A stretch of DNA of 64,000 nucleotides from Paenibacillus riograndensis SBR5 (GTDB taxonomy: Bacteria > Bacillota > Bacilli > Paenibacillales > Paenibacillaceae), in assembly GCF_000981585.1 (NCBI RefSeq), contig NZ_LN831776.1, positions 7,619,903-7,683,902 of the forward strand. Direction: 5' to 3'. Positions 7,891 to 15,495 of the stretch are shown here, in pieces. The position numbers and the translations under genes were made by a program. Under the pieces are notes generated by a model, which worked only from the letters and a program-made list of their open reading frames with translations, made no database searches and was not told the origin of the DNA. The number at the start of each line of letters is the position of its first letter. Position 1 is the first letter of the stretch.

Positions 7891-8117
7891 AACAACAGCA
7901 TTTCTGCCGTTGTTTCCGGGCAAACCTGCCTCCGGCGCTTCAACAACGGTATTTCTGCCGTTGTTTCCGGGCAACCCTGCCTCCAGCGCTTCATCAACAG
8001 CATTTATGCCGTTGTTTCCGGCAAACCTGCCTCCGGCGCTTCAACAACGGTATTTCTGCCGTTGTTTCCGGGCAAACCTGCCCTCCGGCGCTTCATCAAC
8101 GGTATTTCTGCCGTTGC
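7891..8117. repeat. Hairpin repeat array A (5 copies, about 51-57 bp period)
   Basis: Five units contain a short palindrome AACAACGGTATTTCTGCCGT followed by TGTTTCCGGGCAAACC and a CTCCGGCGCTTC spacer. Copies 1 and 3 have CAGC in place of CGGT in the left arm, weakening the stem. The same core occurs at 34652-34832 and near 42990. The array starts about 60 bases after the aldo/keto reductase stop codon. Confidence 0.9.
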
Positions 8118-8303
8118 GTGACTCCGGGGAATATTGGGACTTTCGGCCGCTGTCCATCTGCAGATTTCTTGGATTTGTACCGCTGTCCGTGGTGGAAATC
8201 CACAGACAAAGGCGGACGCTAACGCTCCTATAGTTCCAAACTTCCCTCATCACTTTATCCTTTTTTCTAATTTTAAGTTCAACCTCTATAGAATAAATAG
8301 AAC
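8118..8303. other. Non-coding stretch between hairpin array and IS91 element
   Basis: No convincing gene is visible. The stretch includes GGAAATCCACAGACAAAGG and GGACGCTAACGCTCCTATAG, which look like another dispersed intergenic repeat. It ends at GAAC (8300-8303), the probable target tetranucleotide of the adjacent IS91-type element. Confidence 0.5.
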
Positions 8304-8342
8304 AAAATCACCCTGGCGGGTGAATAACCTTCTAGCCAACGG

Positions 8343-8591
8343 TCATTTGTCCGCTGGCTCTTCTTTTCTCACCAAGGTTCCATTACAAACCGGACAGAAG
8401 AACTCCGGGGATGCTCCAGCTTCAAGTTCATACGAACACTCTGCCACTATAAATTCAGGGACAGGATCTACCATCCCACATTCTACGCAGACATAATCAA
8501 TCCATACCTCAGGTTCTTCCTCCCATGGCTCCCACAAATCCCATTCGCTCGGGTTATCCTGTTCGTTCTTTTGTCCTCGTACTTTTCCCAC
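8343..8591 (-). CDS. Small zinc-ribbon protein of the IS91 element
   Basis: An 82-residue acidic protein with two CxxC pairs (YVCVECGM and FFCPVCNG) forming a probable zinc ribbon. It starts with GTG inside the 3' end of the transposase gene (38-base overlap), so the two are probably co-translated. It is Trp-rich at the start (WDLWEPWEEEPEVW). Its role is unknown. Some IS91-like elements carry an accessory ORF, so an accessory function in transposition is possible but not shown. Confidence 0.6.
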   Translation of the reverse strand: MGKVRGQKNEQDNPSEWDLWEPWEEEPEVWIDYVCVECGMVDPVPEFIVAECSYELEAGASPEFFCPVCNGTLVRKEEPADK

Positions 8592-9831
8592 CTTTTCTCA
8601 TCCCCCATTTCTTTTGGTTTGCGTATTCTCGCTCCTCGTCATAATAATAAATTCGCCCATATTCTGCATGCCAAATCACCACAAGCAACATCCGGTGCTT
8701 GCAGCATGGACAGCGCATCGGGTCTCGCCCGTAGCTTTCCAACATCCGCTGGCGGTAACTTTTTTTCTTTCGTTCTTCCGCAGGAAACGTCATTTCGATT
8801 TGTTTATGTACCATGAACCGCCACAGATTAATCACCTTCTGCGACTCTTTGTTTTTTCCTCTGCTATATAGACCATAGCGGCCCACCATCCGGAAATGCT
8901 TCGGGGGGATGTGCTGGACCAAATCATAGATAAATTTCATTACTGGCGACACGACGTCCACCCGTTTCCCTGTTCGGTGATCCTTGTACCAGTAGTGTAC
9001 CTTGTGGTAGTCATAGCTGACTACACGGTACTCTGCAATCGCCGGGCGCGCTAAGTAACGCCCTATATATTTCGCGGCTCCCCGGGCATCTTTCATCCGC
9101 TGCTCCGCATTTACGTAGAACCCCTGCGGATAACGCTGGTATAGCTCATTCACCAGTCCCTTTATCCATTCTTCCTTCGGATACCATTTCATCATTAAAT
9201 CCAGAAGTAGCTTCTGCCACGCTTTCCGCAAGTACTCATAGGAGATATACTCTACCTTTTTCCACTCCTTGTTCTGCTCTAGCGCACCTTCTGTGATTAA
9301 TGTATGGATATGTGGGTTGAATTTTAAATCTCTTCCAAACGTATGAATCACTGTAATGACACCGACTTCATATTTCTTGCTCTTGTTTTTCCGCCGGTAA
9401 TAATATTGAATGACCTTGGCCACTTGCTTACTCAGTTCATTTAACTTGTGTCGGTCTTGAAAAAATACCTTGCGCAATTCTTGCGGCACCGTAAATACCA
9501 TGTGACGATGAGGTACATTTAGGATTCGCTCTTGCTGCTTTTCCGCCCATTCATCCGTATATTTCTTCCCACATCCATGACAAAAGCGGCTTTTACAGGT
9601 AAAGCAAATAAACACGGGCTCCGGTGCTCCCTTCGTGCATCCCTTGCACTCATATCTGGCATAGCCCATATCCCGTGTGCCACAGCGTATCGCTTTATTC
9701 ACGGTTTCCGTGATGCTGCTATGAAGTCCTTTGGGCAAGTGATGTCCGTGCATTTCCATGAATCCATGAAAGTGATCTTTTAGAATCTGCCGGATGATTC
9801 CTCGTTTCTTCCACGTCTCCTGGTTCTTCAC
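8554..9831 (-). CDS. IS91-family transposase (HUH Y2)
   Basis: A roughly 425-residue transposase that nicks DNA for rolling-circle transposition. Key parts from the GTG at 9831 are: an N-terminal zinc-binding domain with Cys pairs at about 62/65, 76/79 and 84/87, the HUH motif HIH at about 174-176 (FNPHIHTLITEG), and two tyrosines in YIGRY at about 255 and 259. A C-terminal CPCC motif follows. The GTG is chosen because GGAGG lies seven bases upstream; an ATG at 9837 would sit directly on that site. It appears full length and intact, so it could be active. Confidence 0.9.
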   Translation of the reverse strand: MKNQETWKKRGIIRQILKDHFHGFMEMHGHHLPKGLHSSITETVNKAIRCGTRDMGYARYECKGCTKGAPEPVFICFTCKSRFCHGCGKKYTDEWAEKQQERILNVPHRHMVFTVPQELRKVFFQDRHKLNELSKQVAKVIQYYYRRKNKSKKYEVGVITVIHTFGRDLKFNPHIHTLITEGALEQNKEWKKVEYISYEYLRKAWQKLLLDLMMKWYPKEEWIKGLVNELYQRYPQGFYVNAEQRMKDARGAAKYIGRYLARPAIAEYRVVSYDYHKVHYWYKDHRTGKRVDVVSPVMKFIYDLVQHIPPKHFRMVGRYGLYSRGKNKESQKVINLWRFMVHKQIEMTFPAEERKKKSYRQRMLESYGRDPMRCPCCKHRMLLVVIWHAEYGRIYYYDEEREYANQKKWGMRKGGKSTRTKERTG

Positions 9832-9861
9832 GTTCATCCCTCCTACCTTTTTCATCGGAGT

Positions 9862-9906
9862 TATCCACATTTTTTTGCATTGCATAATTTCCTAAACAAG
9901 AACAAA
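9862..9906. repeat. 45-bp block repeated at 10507-10550
   Basis: TATCCACATTTTTTTGCATT, then GCATAATTTCCTAAACAAGAACAAA. The copy at 10507 differs by one A. Here it directly precedes the transposase gene. It may be the IS91 terminus or an older repeat that the element used. Confidence 0.75.
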
Positions 9907-9952
9907 AACGGCTATGCCGTCCTCCACGGGACAGCGCAGCCGTCTTGGTTCT
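9899..9952. repeat. Long imperfect hairpin, same as 42618-42671
   Basis: AGAACaAAAACGGCT..GCCGTCC pairs with GGACaGCgCAGCCGT.TTGGTTCT around a TCCACG loop. The block from here to 10194 is nearly identical to 42618-42912, so both were copied as one unit. Confidence 0.85.
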
Positions 9953-9998
9953 AGCGTTACCTGGAGAACGACTCCCCATGAATCCTACGGCAACTCTT

Positions 9999-10194
9999 TA
10001 AGTGGAAAAAGGTACACTAATTTGCCGAAGTACCCTACCCTCGGGCAGATGAAGTGGAAAAAGGGACACTAATTCAGCCCATTTCGCCATTGTTCAGGAA
10101 AAGTGGCCCATTTAGGTTTACTTTTTCCACTTAAATCGCAGAATTTCTTGATTTTCGGAAAAATAAGTTCCCTTTTTCCAACTAGCACCTGCGA
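9999..10194. repeat. AAGTGGAAAAAGG intergenic repeat, copy 2
   Basis: Two forward AAGTGGAAAAAGG units (9999 and about 10051) are followed by inverted TTTACTTTTTCCACTTAA and AAGTTCCCTTTTTCCAACTA. Near-identical to 42718-42906. No gene is visible in 9907-10705. Confidence 0.9.
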
Positions 10195-10235
10195 AAAAGC
10201 CGGCAAAGACGGATCGCCCTATTCCTTCGCGATCT

Positions 10236-10514
10236 ATCCGCAGCCGTTGCGGACAGGTAAGCCGTTATTGAAGGAAGATTCGTCTATTCCGCAGGACAAT
10301 GGACTCAGATGCATTTATTTGTCCCTTTCCCCTTTATTCCAGGCTCCATCGAACGATATAACGGCTTCTGAGTCCGTAACTGCTGAAAAAGTAAGGCTTT
10401 TGGCAAAATAAGGGCTCCTCAGTCCGCTTCCGTACACGGATGAAATCCAATCCTCCTGTGGAGCCCAATCCTCCTGCACCGCTTATATCCTCTGAGGCTT
10501 CCAAGATATCCACA
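10236..10514. repeat. About 280-bp dispersed repeat, pair with 31648-31913
   Basis: Both copies run from GATC..CGCAGCCGTT.CGGACAGG through CTTTCCCCTTTATT.CAGGCTCCATCGAACG and GGCAAAATAAGGGCTCCTC to GAGGCTTCCAAGATATCCAC. They differ by scattered substitutions and small indels. Short open frames inside both copies lack start signals and are not considered genes. Confidence 0.85.
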
Positions 10515-10588
10515 TTTTTTTGCATTGCATAATTTCCTAACAAGAACAAACCGGCTGCACCATCCCTCCCTGGATGGTGCAGCCGGTT
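10507..10588. repeat. Copy of the 45-bp block plus a perfect hairpin
   Basis: The 45-base block found beside the transposase (9862-9906) is repeated at 10507-10550. It runs into a hairpin AACCGGCTGCACCATCC/GGATGGTGCAGCCGGTT (10549-10588). At 9862 the same block runs into a different hairpin of the same shape. Confidence 0.8.
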
Positions 10589-10705
10589 TAGTTATAAGGG
10601 TTAGCTTGCCTGAGGACCCTGTAGTCCGCTCTGCCACATGAAATGCCCTTTCCCGGTCCCTCCAGTACAGAAAAATCCACAGGTTCAGCACATACCGCTA
10701 TAAGG

Positions 10706-11635
10706 TCACACGCTGCCTACAATAGAGATCAAGATCGGCAGCACCAGGAAGGACGCGAGTGTTGTCCACAGAATGCACCGTGACACAAGTGCGGGGGAGC
10801 TGCCGAAGCGCTCAGCCAGCACCACGGAATTGACCGCAACCGGCATGGAAGCCAGGATAAGCAGGACAGCGAACAGCGTACCCGAAATGTTCAGCAGGAC
10901 CAGCAGCAGCGCAGCGCTTAAGGGTGCCAGCAGCAGGCGGACAGACATGCCCGTCCAGAAGGCCAGCTGCACATTGCGTGCAACCTGTGCGGTCTGGACC
11001 CTGACCATCTGCACCCCCAGTATGGCCAACACCACCGGGGAATACGCTCCGGCCACCATTGACACTCCCGAGGCAATCTCCTGCGGCATATGCAGGCCGA
11101 GCGCCCGCAGAAGCAGCGCAAGAATCGCTGCGTAGATCGCGGGCAATGAGAATACCGAGCGGACGGCGCTGCCGGCAGAGAACTGGGATCTTGCCGCGAA
11201 ATACACCCCGATGGTGTTGACAATGACCATCTGGGCGATGACATAGACCGAGGCCTTATCCAGCCCCAGCTGCCCGAAAGCCAGCAGCACCAGCGGCAGA
11301 CCGTAATTGACACTGTTCGTGAAAGTGGAGATCAGGGTCAGGCCTGCTGCCTCAGCCGGGGCCAGCTTCAGCACTCTGCCCAGCAGCTTAGCCAGCGCCC
11401 ACAGCACCAGCAGGTTCATCAGGGAGAAGGCTAATGTTTTGTACACGTCACCGAAGGAAATCTCCGCCGTCGCGAGCGTATCCAGAATAATCGCCGGACT
11501 CAGGAAATATAGGTACAGCGTTAACAGCGGTTTGGTGTCCAGGTTTTTGTACCGTCCCAGCAGCGCCCCTGATATGACCGGAATGGACAACGGCACAATC
11601 ACCTCGACCAGTGTGGACAATACCTTGTCAATCAA
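10706..11635 (-). CDS. AEC-family (auxin efflux carrier-like) transporter
   Basis: A 309-residue integral membrane protein with about ten hydrophobic segments, of the AEC family (bacterial members export small organic acids such as malate or malonate). Typical features are LYLYFLSPAIILDTLA in the N-terminal half, NSVNYGLPLVLLAFG (the family's N..NYG/P region) and the C-terminal mirror repeat ending ASMPVAVNSVVLAERFG. The start is TTG at 11635 with GGAG nine bases upstream. It is divergent from the HxlR gene at 11812. Substrate unknown. Confidence 0.85.
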   Translation of the reverse strand: MIDKVLSTLVEVIVPLSIPVISGALLGRYKNLDTKPLLTLYLYFLSPAIILDTLATAEISFGDVYKTLAFSLMNLLVLWALAKLLGRVLKLAPAEAAGLTLISTFTNSVNYGLPLVLLAFGQLGLDKASVYVIAQMVIVNTIGVYFAARSQFSAGSAVRSVFSLPAIYAAILALLLRALGLHMPQEIASGVSMVAGAYSPVVLAILGVQMVRVQTAQVARNVQLAFWTGMSVRLLLAPLSAALLLVLLNISGTLFAVLLILASMPVAVNSVVLAERFGSSPALVSRCILWTTLASFLVLPILISIVGSV

Positions 11636-11743
11636 TAGCGAGGACTCCTCTATTCTAATATTACTTTTACTATAATCCCCACGGCCGGGCCCGTCTAAGA
11701 TACGGAAGCAATATGCTTAATAGCAAATGCCTATGAACGATAT

Positions 11744-11762
11744 TACTTCCCAAAAGATAGTA
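11744..11762. promoter_or_regulatory. Putative HxlR operator (autoregulatory site)
   Basis: TACTTCC-CAAAA-GATAGTA is an imperfect version of the 19-base palindrome found at 12237-12255 ahead of the SDR gene. It lies 50 bases upstream of the HxlR start, in the promoter position. Confidence 0.6.
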
Positions 11763-11811
11763 TTGTGGTATGATTAGCACAAATCGTGATGATCACAGGA
11801 GGTTGACTGAA

Positions 11812-12150
11812 ATGGATAACACGGAGCCAGTCATTCTGACCAAAGGAACCCCCGGCGAGGCCTGCCCCATTGCCAAAACGCTGGATGTCATCGGAACCAA
11901 ATGGACGTTCCTGATTATCCGCGATCTGCTGATCGAAGGCACCATGCGCTTCAGTGATCTGCTGCGCTCTCTGGAGGGCATCAGTCCGAAGACACTCGCC
12001 TTGCGGCTGCGTGAGCTTGAGAGCCACGGGATTCTTATGCGCACTGTATATCCCGAGGTGCCGCCGCGCGTGGAGTACACGCTGACGAAGAAGGGGGAAC
12101 AGCTGGAGGGCATTTTTATTGAACTCAAGAGATACGGGCTTGCGCTCTGA
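11812..12150 (+). CDS. HxlR-family transcriptional regulator
   Basis: A 112-residue winged-helix regulator. The family core is clear: CPIAKTLDVIGTKWTFLIIRDLL, RFSDLLRSLEGISPKTLALRLRELESHGIL, PPRVEYTLTKKGEQLE. The ATG at 11812 is chosen because AGGAGG lies nine bases upstream and Cys near the start precedes helix 1 as in other members. It sits between the AEC transporter (divergent) and the SDR gene (downstream, same strand), and a matching palindrome precedes both it and the SDR gene. It probably represses both. Confidence 0.9.
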   Translation: MDNTEPVILTKGTPGEACPIAKTLDVIGTKWTFLIIRDLLIEGTMRFSDLLRSLEGISPKTLALRLRELESHGILMRTVYPEVPPRVEYTLTKKGEQLEGIFIELKRYGLAL

Positions 12151-12236
12151 GTAGAAACAGCATAAAAGGTTCATACCCGACAGCTCAACCCCCACACAAA
12201 ACTTCCTCCCGGGTAACTGTATGTGCAGAATGTAAC

Positions 12237-12255
12237 TACTTCCCCAAAGGAAGTA
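12237..12255. promoter_or_regulatory. 19-bp palindromic operator ahead of the SDR gene
   Basis: TACTTCC-CCAAA-GGAAGTA is a perfect inverted repeat with 7-base arms. It lies about 50 bases upstream of the SDR start and matches the site ahead of the HxlR gene (11744-11762). Shape and spacing fit HxlR-type operators. Confidence 0.65.
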
Positions 12256-12305
12256 TTAGGATTATACTCTCCTCACAAGGCAGTTCATTTTGAGGAGGAA
12301 TCGAC

Positions 12306-13025
12306 ATGTTAACAGGACAGAAAATAGTAATTATCGGCGGCAGCTCGGGCATCGGTCTGGCAACCGCGAAACTCGCCGCTGCGGAAGGGGCCGAAGTGGT
12401 CCTCGCCAGCCGTTCAGCACAGAAGCTGGAGCAGGCCGCAGCGGCATTGGGGCCTGCTGCAAGCGTGGCAACCTATACGCTGGATATTACGTCCGAGGCT
12501 CAAGTGCAGTCTTTATTCGCAGAGCTGGGAGCCTTCGACCATCTGGTGATCACCGCAGCCGAGACCAGCGGTGGCCCCTTTCTCACCACAGCCACCCGTG
12601 CTGCGCGGCAACTGATGGACAATAAGTTCTGGGGCCAGTATTATGCGGCTAAATACGCCGCGCCGCACCTGAACCCCCACGGCTCCATCACCCTGTTCTC
12701 GGGGGTTGTAGCCTTCAAGGCCATGACGGGATCGTCTGTACTGGGCGCAGTGAATGCAGCCGTAGCCAATCTGGGCCAGACCCTGGCTCTGGAACTGGCC
12801 CCGCTGCGGGTGAACACCGTATCGCCGGGTATCATCGACACCCCCTCCCGTGCGGGAATGGCCGAAGAGGCCCGCAGTGCTTTTTACAGCAGCGTAGCGG
12901 CTAAGCTGCCCGTAAAGCGGGTAGGCACAGCTTCGGACGTGGCCGAAGGCGTGCTCTATCTGATCCGTAACGGCTTCGTAACAGGCACTGTGCTTCATGT
13001 AGAGGGCGGGCACACTCTGATTTGA
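12306..13025 (+). CDS. SDR-family oxidoreductase lacking canonical Tyr/Lys
   Basis: A 239-residue short-chain dehydrogenase/reductase. The nucleotide loop GGSSGIG is at residues 11-17 and the structural serine at about 132 (LFSGVVAF). Where YxxxK is expected the sequence reads LGAVN (Leu146, Asn150), followed by the usual AAVANLGQTLALELAP. The proton-donating tyrosine and lysine are therefore missing. The late motifs (RVNTVSPGIIDTP, GTVLHVEGGH) are normal. It may bind NAD(P) but use another catalytic residue, or act as a binding or sensor protein. Ribosome site GAGGAGGA. Likely controlled by the adjacent HxlR protein. Confidence 0.85.
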   Translation: MLTGQKIVIIGGSSGIGLATAKLAAAEGAEVVLASRSAQKLEQAAAALGPAASVATYTLDITSEAQVQSLFAELGAFDHLVITAAETSGGPFLTTATRAARQLMDNKFWGQYYAAKYAAPHLNPHGSITLFSGVVAFKAMTGSSVLGAVNAAVANLGQTLALELAPLRVNTVSPGIIDTPSRAGMAEEARSAFYSSVAAKLPVKRVGTASDVAEGVLYLIRNGFVTGTVLHVEGGHTLI

Positions 13026-13159
13026 CCGGTCTGCTTGCGGAGAGGAGCTTAACCTGGGCAATTCCCCCCAGATCCCCCCCTCCCACCAAGTGGAACTTTT
13101 GCATGGAAGCTGCTTCAAGCATTTTTGCGGGGACTACAATATTTCCTTTCTAACACGTC

Positions 13160-13199
13160 AAAAACCCTGCCCCCTTAACGATACAGGAGGCAGGGTTTG
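13160..13199. terminator. Terminator hairpin between SDR gene and greA
   Basis: AAAACCCTGCC pairs with GGCAGGGTTT, with A-rich and T-rich flanks. It lies between two convergent genes and can serve both strands. Confidence 0.8.
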
Positions 13200-13218
13200 G
13201 TTTTGCAGGGGCCGCTTC

Positions 13219-13698
13219 TTACAGCAACTTGATCTCCAGCAGCTCATATTGGATAATCCCCATGGGTGCATTTACGCTGATGATGTCCCCGACTTTTTTG
13301 CCGAGCAGCTCTTTGCCCAGCGGACTTTCATACGAAATCTTGTTGTCCAGCACATCAGCCTCAGCCGGTCCGACGACTCTATATTCAATCTTCTCAGAGT
13401 ACTCCACATCATTCAGGGTGACAAGGGAGCCAACACTGACTTTGCTCAGATCCATACTGCTCTCATCCACAATCTGTGCTTTGGTCAGCATTTTCTCCAG
13501 AATCATGATGCGCGTCTCCATAAACGACTGATCTTCCTTCGCCGAATGGTATTCGCTGTTCTCCTTAAGGTCCCCGTAGCTGATCGCCAGCTTAAGCCGG
13601 GCCGCAAGCTCCTTGCGCTTCACGGTCTTCAGATCCCTCAGCTCTTCCTCTAACTTGGCCAGACCCTCTTTTGTCAGAAACACTTCTTCATTCGACAT
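13219..13698 (-). CDS. greA: Transcription elongation factor GreA
   Basis: A 159-residue factor that rescues backtracked RNA polymerase by stimulating transcript cleavage. The N-terminal coiled coil (residues about 1-75) carries the acidic tip motif YGDLKENSEYHSAKEDQ. The C-terminal FKBP-like domain includes YRVVGPAEADVLDNKISYESPLGKELLGKKVGD. The ATG at 13698 is chosen from the family N-terminus and the AGGAG site; the frame stays open upstream without a ribosome site. Length is standard. It appears to be a single gene with its own terminator. Confidence 0.95.
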   Translation of the reverse strand: MSNEEVFLTKEGLAKLEEELRDLKTVKRKELAARLKLAISYGDLKENSEYHSAKEDQSFMETRIMILEKMLTKAQIVDESSMDLSKVSVGSLVTLNDVEYSEKIEYRVVGPAEADVLDNKISYESPLGKELLGKKVGDIISVNAPMGIIQYELLEIKLL

Positions 13699-13906
13699 GT
13701 ATGCAACTCCTACTTTCGCTCGCTTTATTATATATTCTACCCCATAATCGGCTAACATGCGAAGAGAAAGCGCCGCCGCCGCAAATTGCCACAAATCCAG
13801 CACAGGTAAAACCACCCAAAATCGTTTAGAATATTAACAGGTGCTTTTTAATGCTTAAGTACAAGTATGGTACCCAATCCACAACAGTCAGGAGTACAAG
13901 AAGTCC

Positions 13907-15343
13907 ATGTTCATGCAATCCCGTAAATTCCACCGTATTAAAAGCTGTCTGGCCGCACTGGTTCTCCTGTCGGCAGCAGTCCTGCCTGCCACCGCTGCGG
14001 CGAAGCCTGCAGCCACATCCACTGCGCCTGCGGGCTATGATGTCGTTATCATCGGAAGCGAAATTCAAGGTGCACTGCTCGCCAAGGAAGCCGTCAAGGC
14101 CGGACTGAAAGTGCTGATGCTTGATCCCCGCAGCAAACCGGGCGGCGAACTGATTCAAGGGCAGATGTTCTTTCTCGATGATGTGAATGACAACCAGAAG
14201 AGAAGCCTCGTACAGGGCGAGATCAAAAACCTCCTCAATGGCTACAAAGCCGGAACCATCCGCAATGCTGCCGATTTCCAAAAGTATTATAACAAGGTAA
14301 TGCAAGGCATTCCGCTGAAGAGCGGGATTGTTCTGGACCGGGTGGACACCAAGGAGACAAGCAGCGGGAAGATGCTGAGTGCTCTCACCTATCACGGCAA
14401 AGACGGCGTCAAGGCTACGATCCAGTCCCGGTATTGGGTGGAGAACACCGATTACAATGCCCTGAGCGGGAAATTGAAGGAAGCCCGGATTCCCGGAATG
14501 GAAACGATCTATAACAGTACAGTGCCCGATTATATGGCGGCAACCTATATGCTTAATTTCAAGAATGTGGACTGGAACCTGCTGCATCAGCGCATTCTGG
14601 AGGATTATCCCCTCACCAATGTCCGCAAGAAATATGGCCCCAACACCTATGTGGACTGGCACTTTGCAACAGGGTTCAGCAACATTACCAATAGATACGC
14701 CACCAAGGATAGGCAGCTCCGGCTGCGCGGATTAAACGCTTCCTACCAAAAAAATGGCCAGGTGATCATCAACGGCCTGCTGATTTATGATGTCAATCCT
14801 GCAGACCCTAAGTCTGTGGAATCTGCGGTACGAAAAGGGAAGGCGGAGGCCCCTTACATTCTGAGCTTTTTGCGCAAGAATATCCCCGGGTTCGCCAAAG
14901 CCGAACTGAACGGATTCCCCGAGTACCTCTATATCCGTGACTATAACCGCTATGAGACCAAATACGTTCTGGAGTACACGGACTTAATGTCCAGCCGGAT
15001 GTTCTGGGACAACGTGAGCATTGGCGGGTATTCCATTGATCTGCAGGGAACCCGGGCGATTCCCACCGGAATCGGCTTCGGCAAGCCGGACCGTTACGGG
15101 CTGCCGCTGCGTTCCTTTGAGCTGAAATCCTATGACAATGTGCTCGTAACCGGAAAAAATGTGGGCGCCAGCATCAAAGCCTATGGCAGTGCAAGAATCA
15201 TGCCTACCACCGCCTTAGCAGCTCAGACGATCGGCATCATTCTGGGGCGGGAGCGGAGCAAACGGCTGGACGATTTGAATGTGGAAGATTTCAAGAGAAT
15301 CCGTGCCTATCTGAAAAAGGATTATCAGATCAGCCTGCAGTAG
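13907..15343 (+). CDS. Exported FAD-dependent oxidoreductase
   Basis: A 478-residue protein with a signal peptide (residues 1-32, LAALVLLSAAVLPATAAA). A Rossmann FAD fold begins at YDVVIIGSEIQGALLAKEAVKAG, in which GSEIQG replaces the usual GxGxxG, and is followed by LKVLMLDPRSKPGGELIQG. The C-terminal VLVTGKNVGASIKAYGSARIMPTTALAAQTIG is the typical closing FAD motif of the FAD_oxidored group. It is probably translocated or membrane-tethered. The substrate is unknown. No other redox gene is adjacent. An AGGAG lies 12 bases upstream of the ATG. Confidence 0.8.
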   Translation: MFMQSRKFHRIKSCLAALVLLSAAVLPATAAAKPAATSTAPAGYDVVIIGSEIQGALLAKEAVKAGLKVLMLDPRSKPGGELIQGQMFFLDDVNDNQKRSLVQGEIKNLLNGYKAGTIRNAADFQKYYNKVMQGIPLKSGIVLDRVDTKETSSGKMLSALTYHGKDGVKATIQSRYWVENTDYNALSGKLKEARIPGMETIYNSTVPDYMAATYMLNFKNVDWNLLHQRILEDYPLTNVRKKYGPNTYVDWHFATGFSNITNRYATKDRQLRLRGLNASYQKNGQVIINGLLIYDVNPADPKSVESAVRKGKAEAPYILSFLRKNIPGFAKAELNGFPEYLYIRDYNRYETKYVLEYTDLMSSRMFWDNVSIGGYSIDLQGTRAIPTGIGFGKPDRYGLPLRSFELKSYDNVLVTGKNVGASIKAYGSARIMPTTALAAQTIGIILGRERSKRLDDLNVEDFKRIRAYLKKDYQISLQ

Positions 15344-15364
15344 GCTAATCACCGTCTATACCAA

Positions 15365-15407
15365 AAACAGCCCCTGCAGGTCCGCTAGGAACCTGCAGGG
15401 GCTGTTT
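15365..15407. terminator. Strong bidirectional terminator
   Basis: A 17-bp perfect stem (AAACAGCCCCTGCAGGT / ACCTGCAGGGGCTGTTT) stands between the FAD oxidoreductase and the convergent MFS gene. Confidence 0.9.
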
Positions 15408-15495
15408 GCGGATTTACAAGCAATCCGGCCTGAAGCGGAGACGGTTGCTTGACCAGGACGGCCCGGCTGTTTGTCCCCTGCTTGCCGGCAGCATA

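Larger units (their letters stand above)
8304..9906 (-). mobile_element. IS91-family rolling-circle insertion sequence
   Basis: The element carries an HUH transposase and a small downstream zinc-ribbon ORF. At the 3' side of the genes the minus strand shows two small hairpins (GCCAGCGGAC.../GTTGGC and CACCCGCCAGGGTG) and then GTTC. IS91 elements insert next to GTTC/CTTG with a subterminal hairpin at the replication-origin end, so a boundary at 8304 is plausible. The 5' boundary is less certain. A 45-base block at 9862-9906 recurs at 10507-10550, so it may be the other terminus. No target duplication is expected for this family. Confidence 0.6.

Noticed and set aside
7891..8117. Possible CRISPR array
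   Set aside because: Units are palindromic hairpins whose spacers are similar to each other, and no cas genes are near. The same holds for the arrays at 20.7, 34.7 and 35.5 kb.
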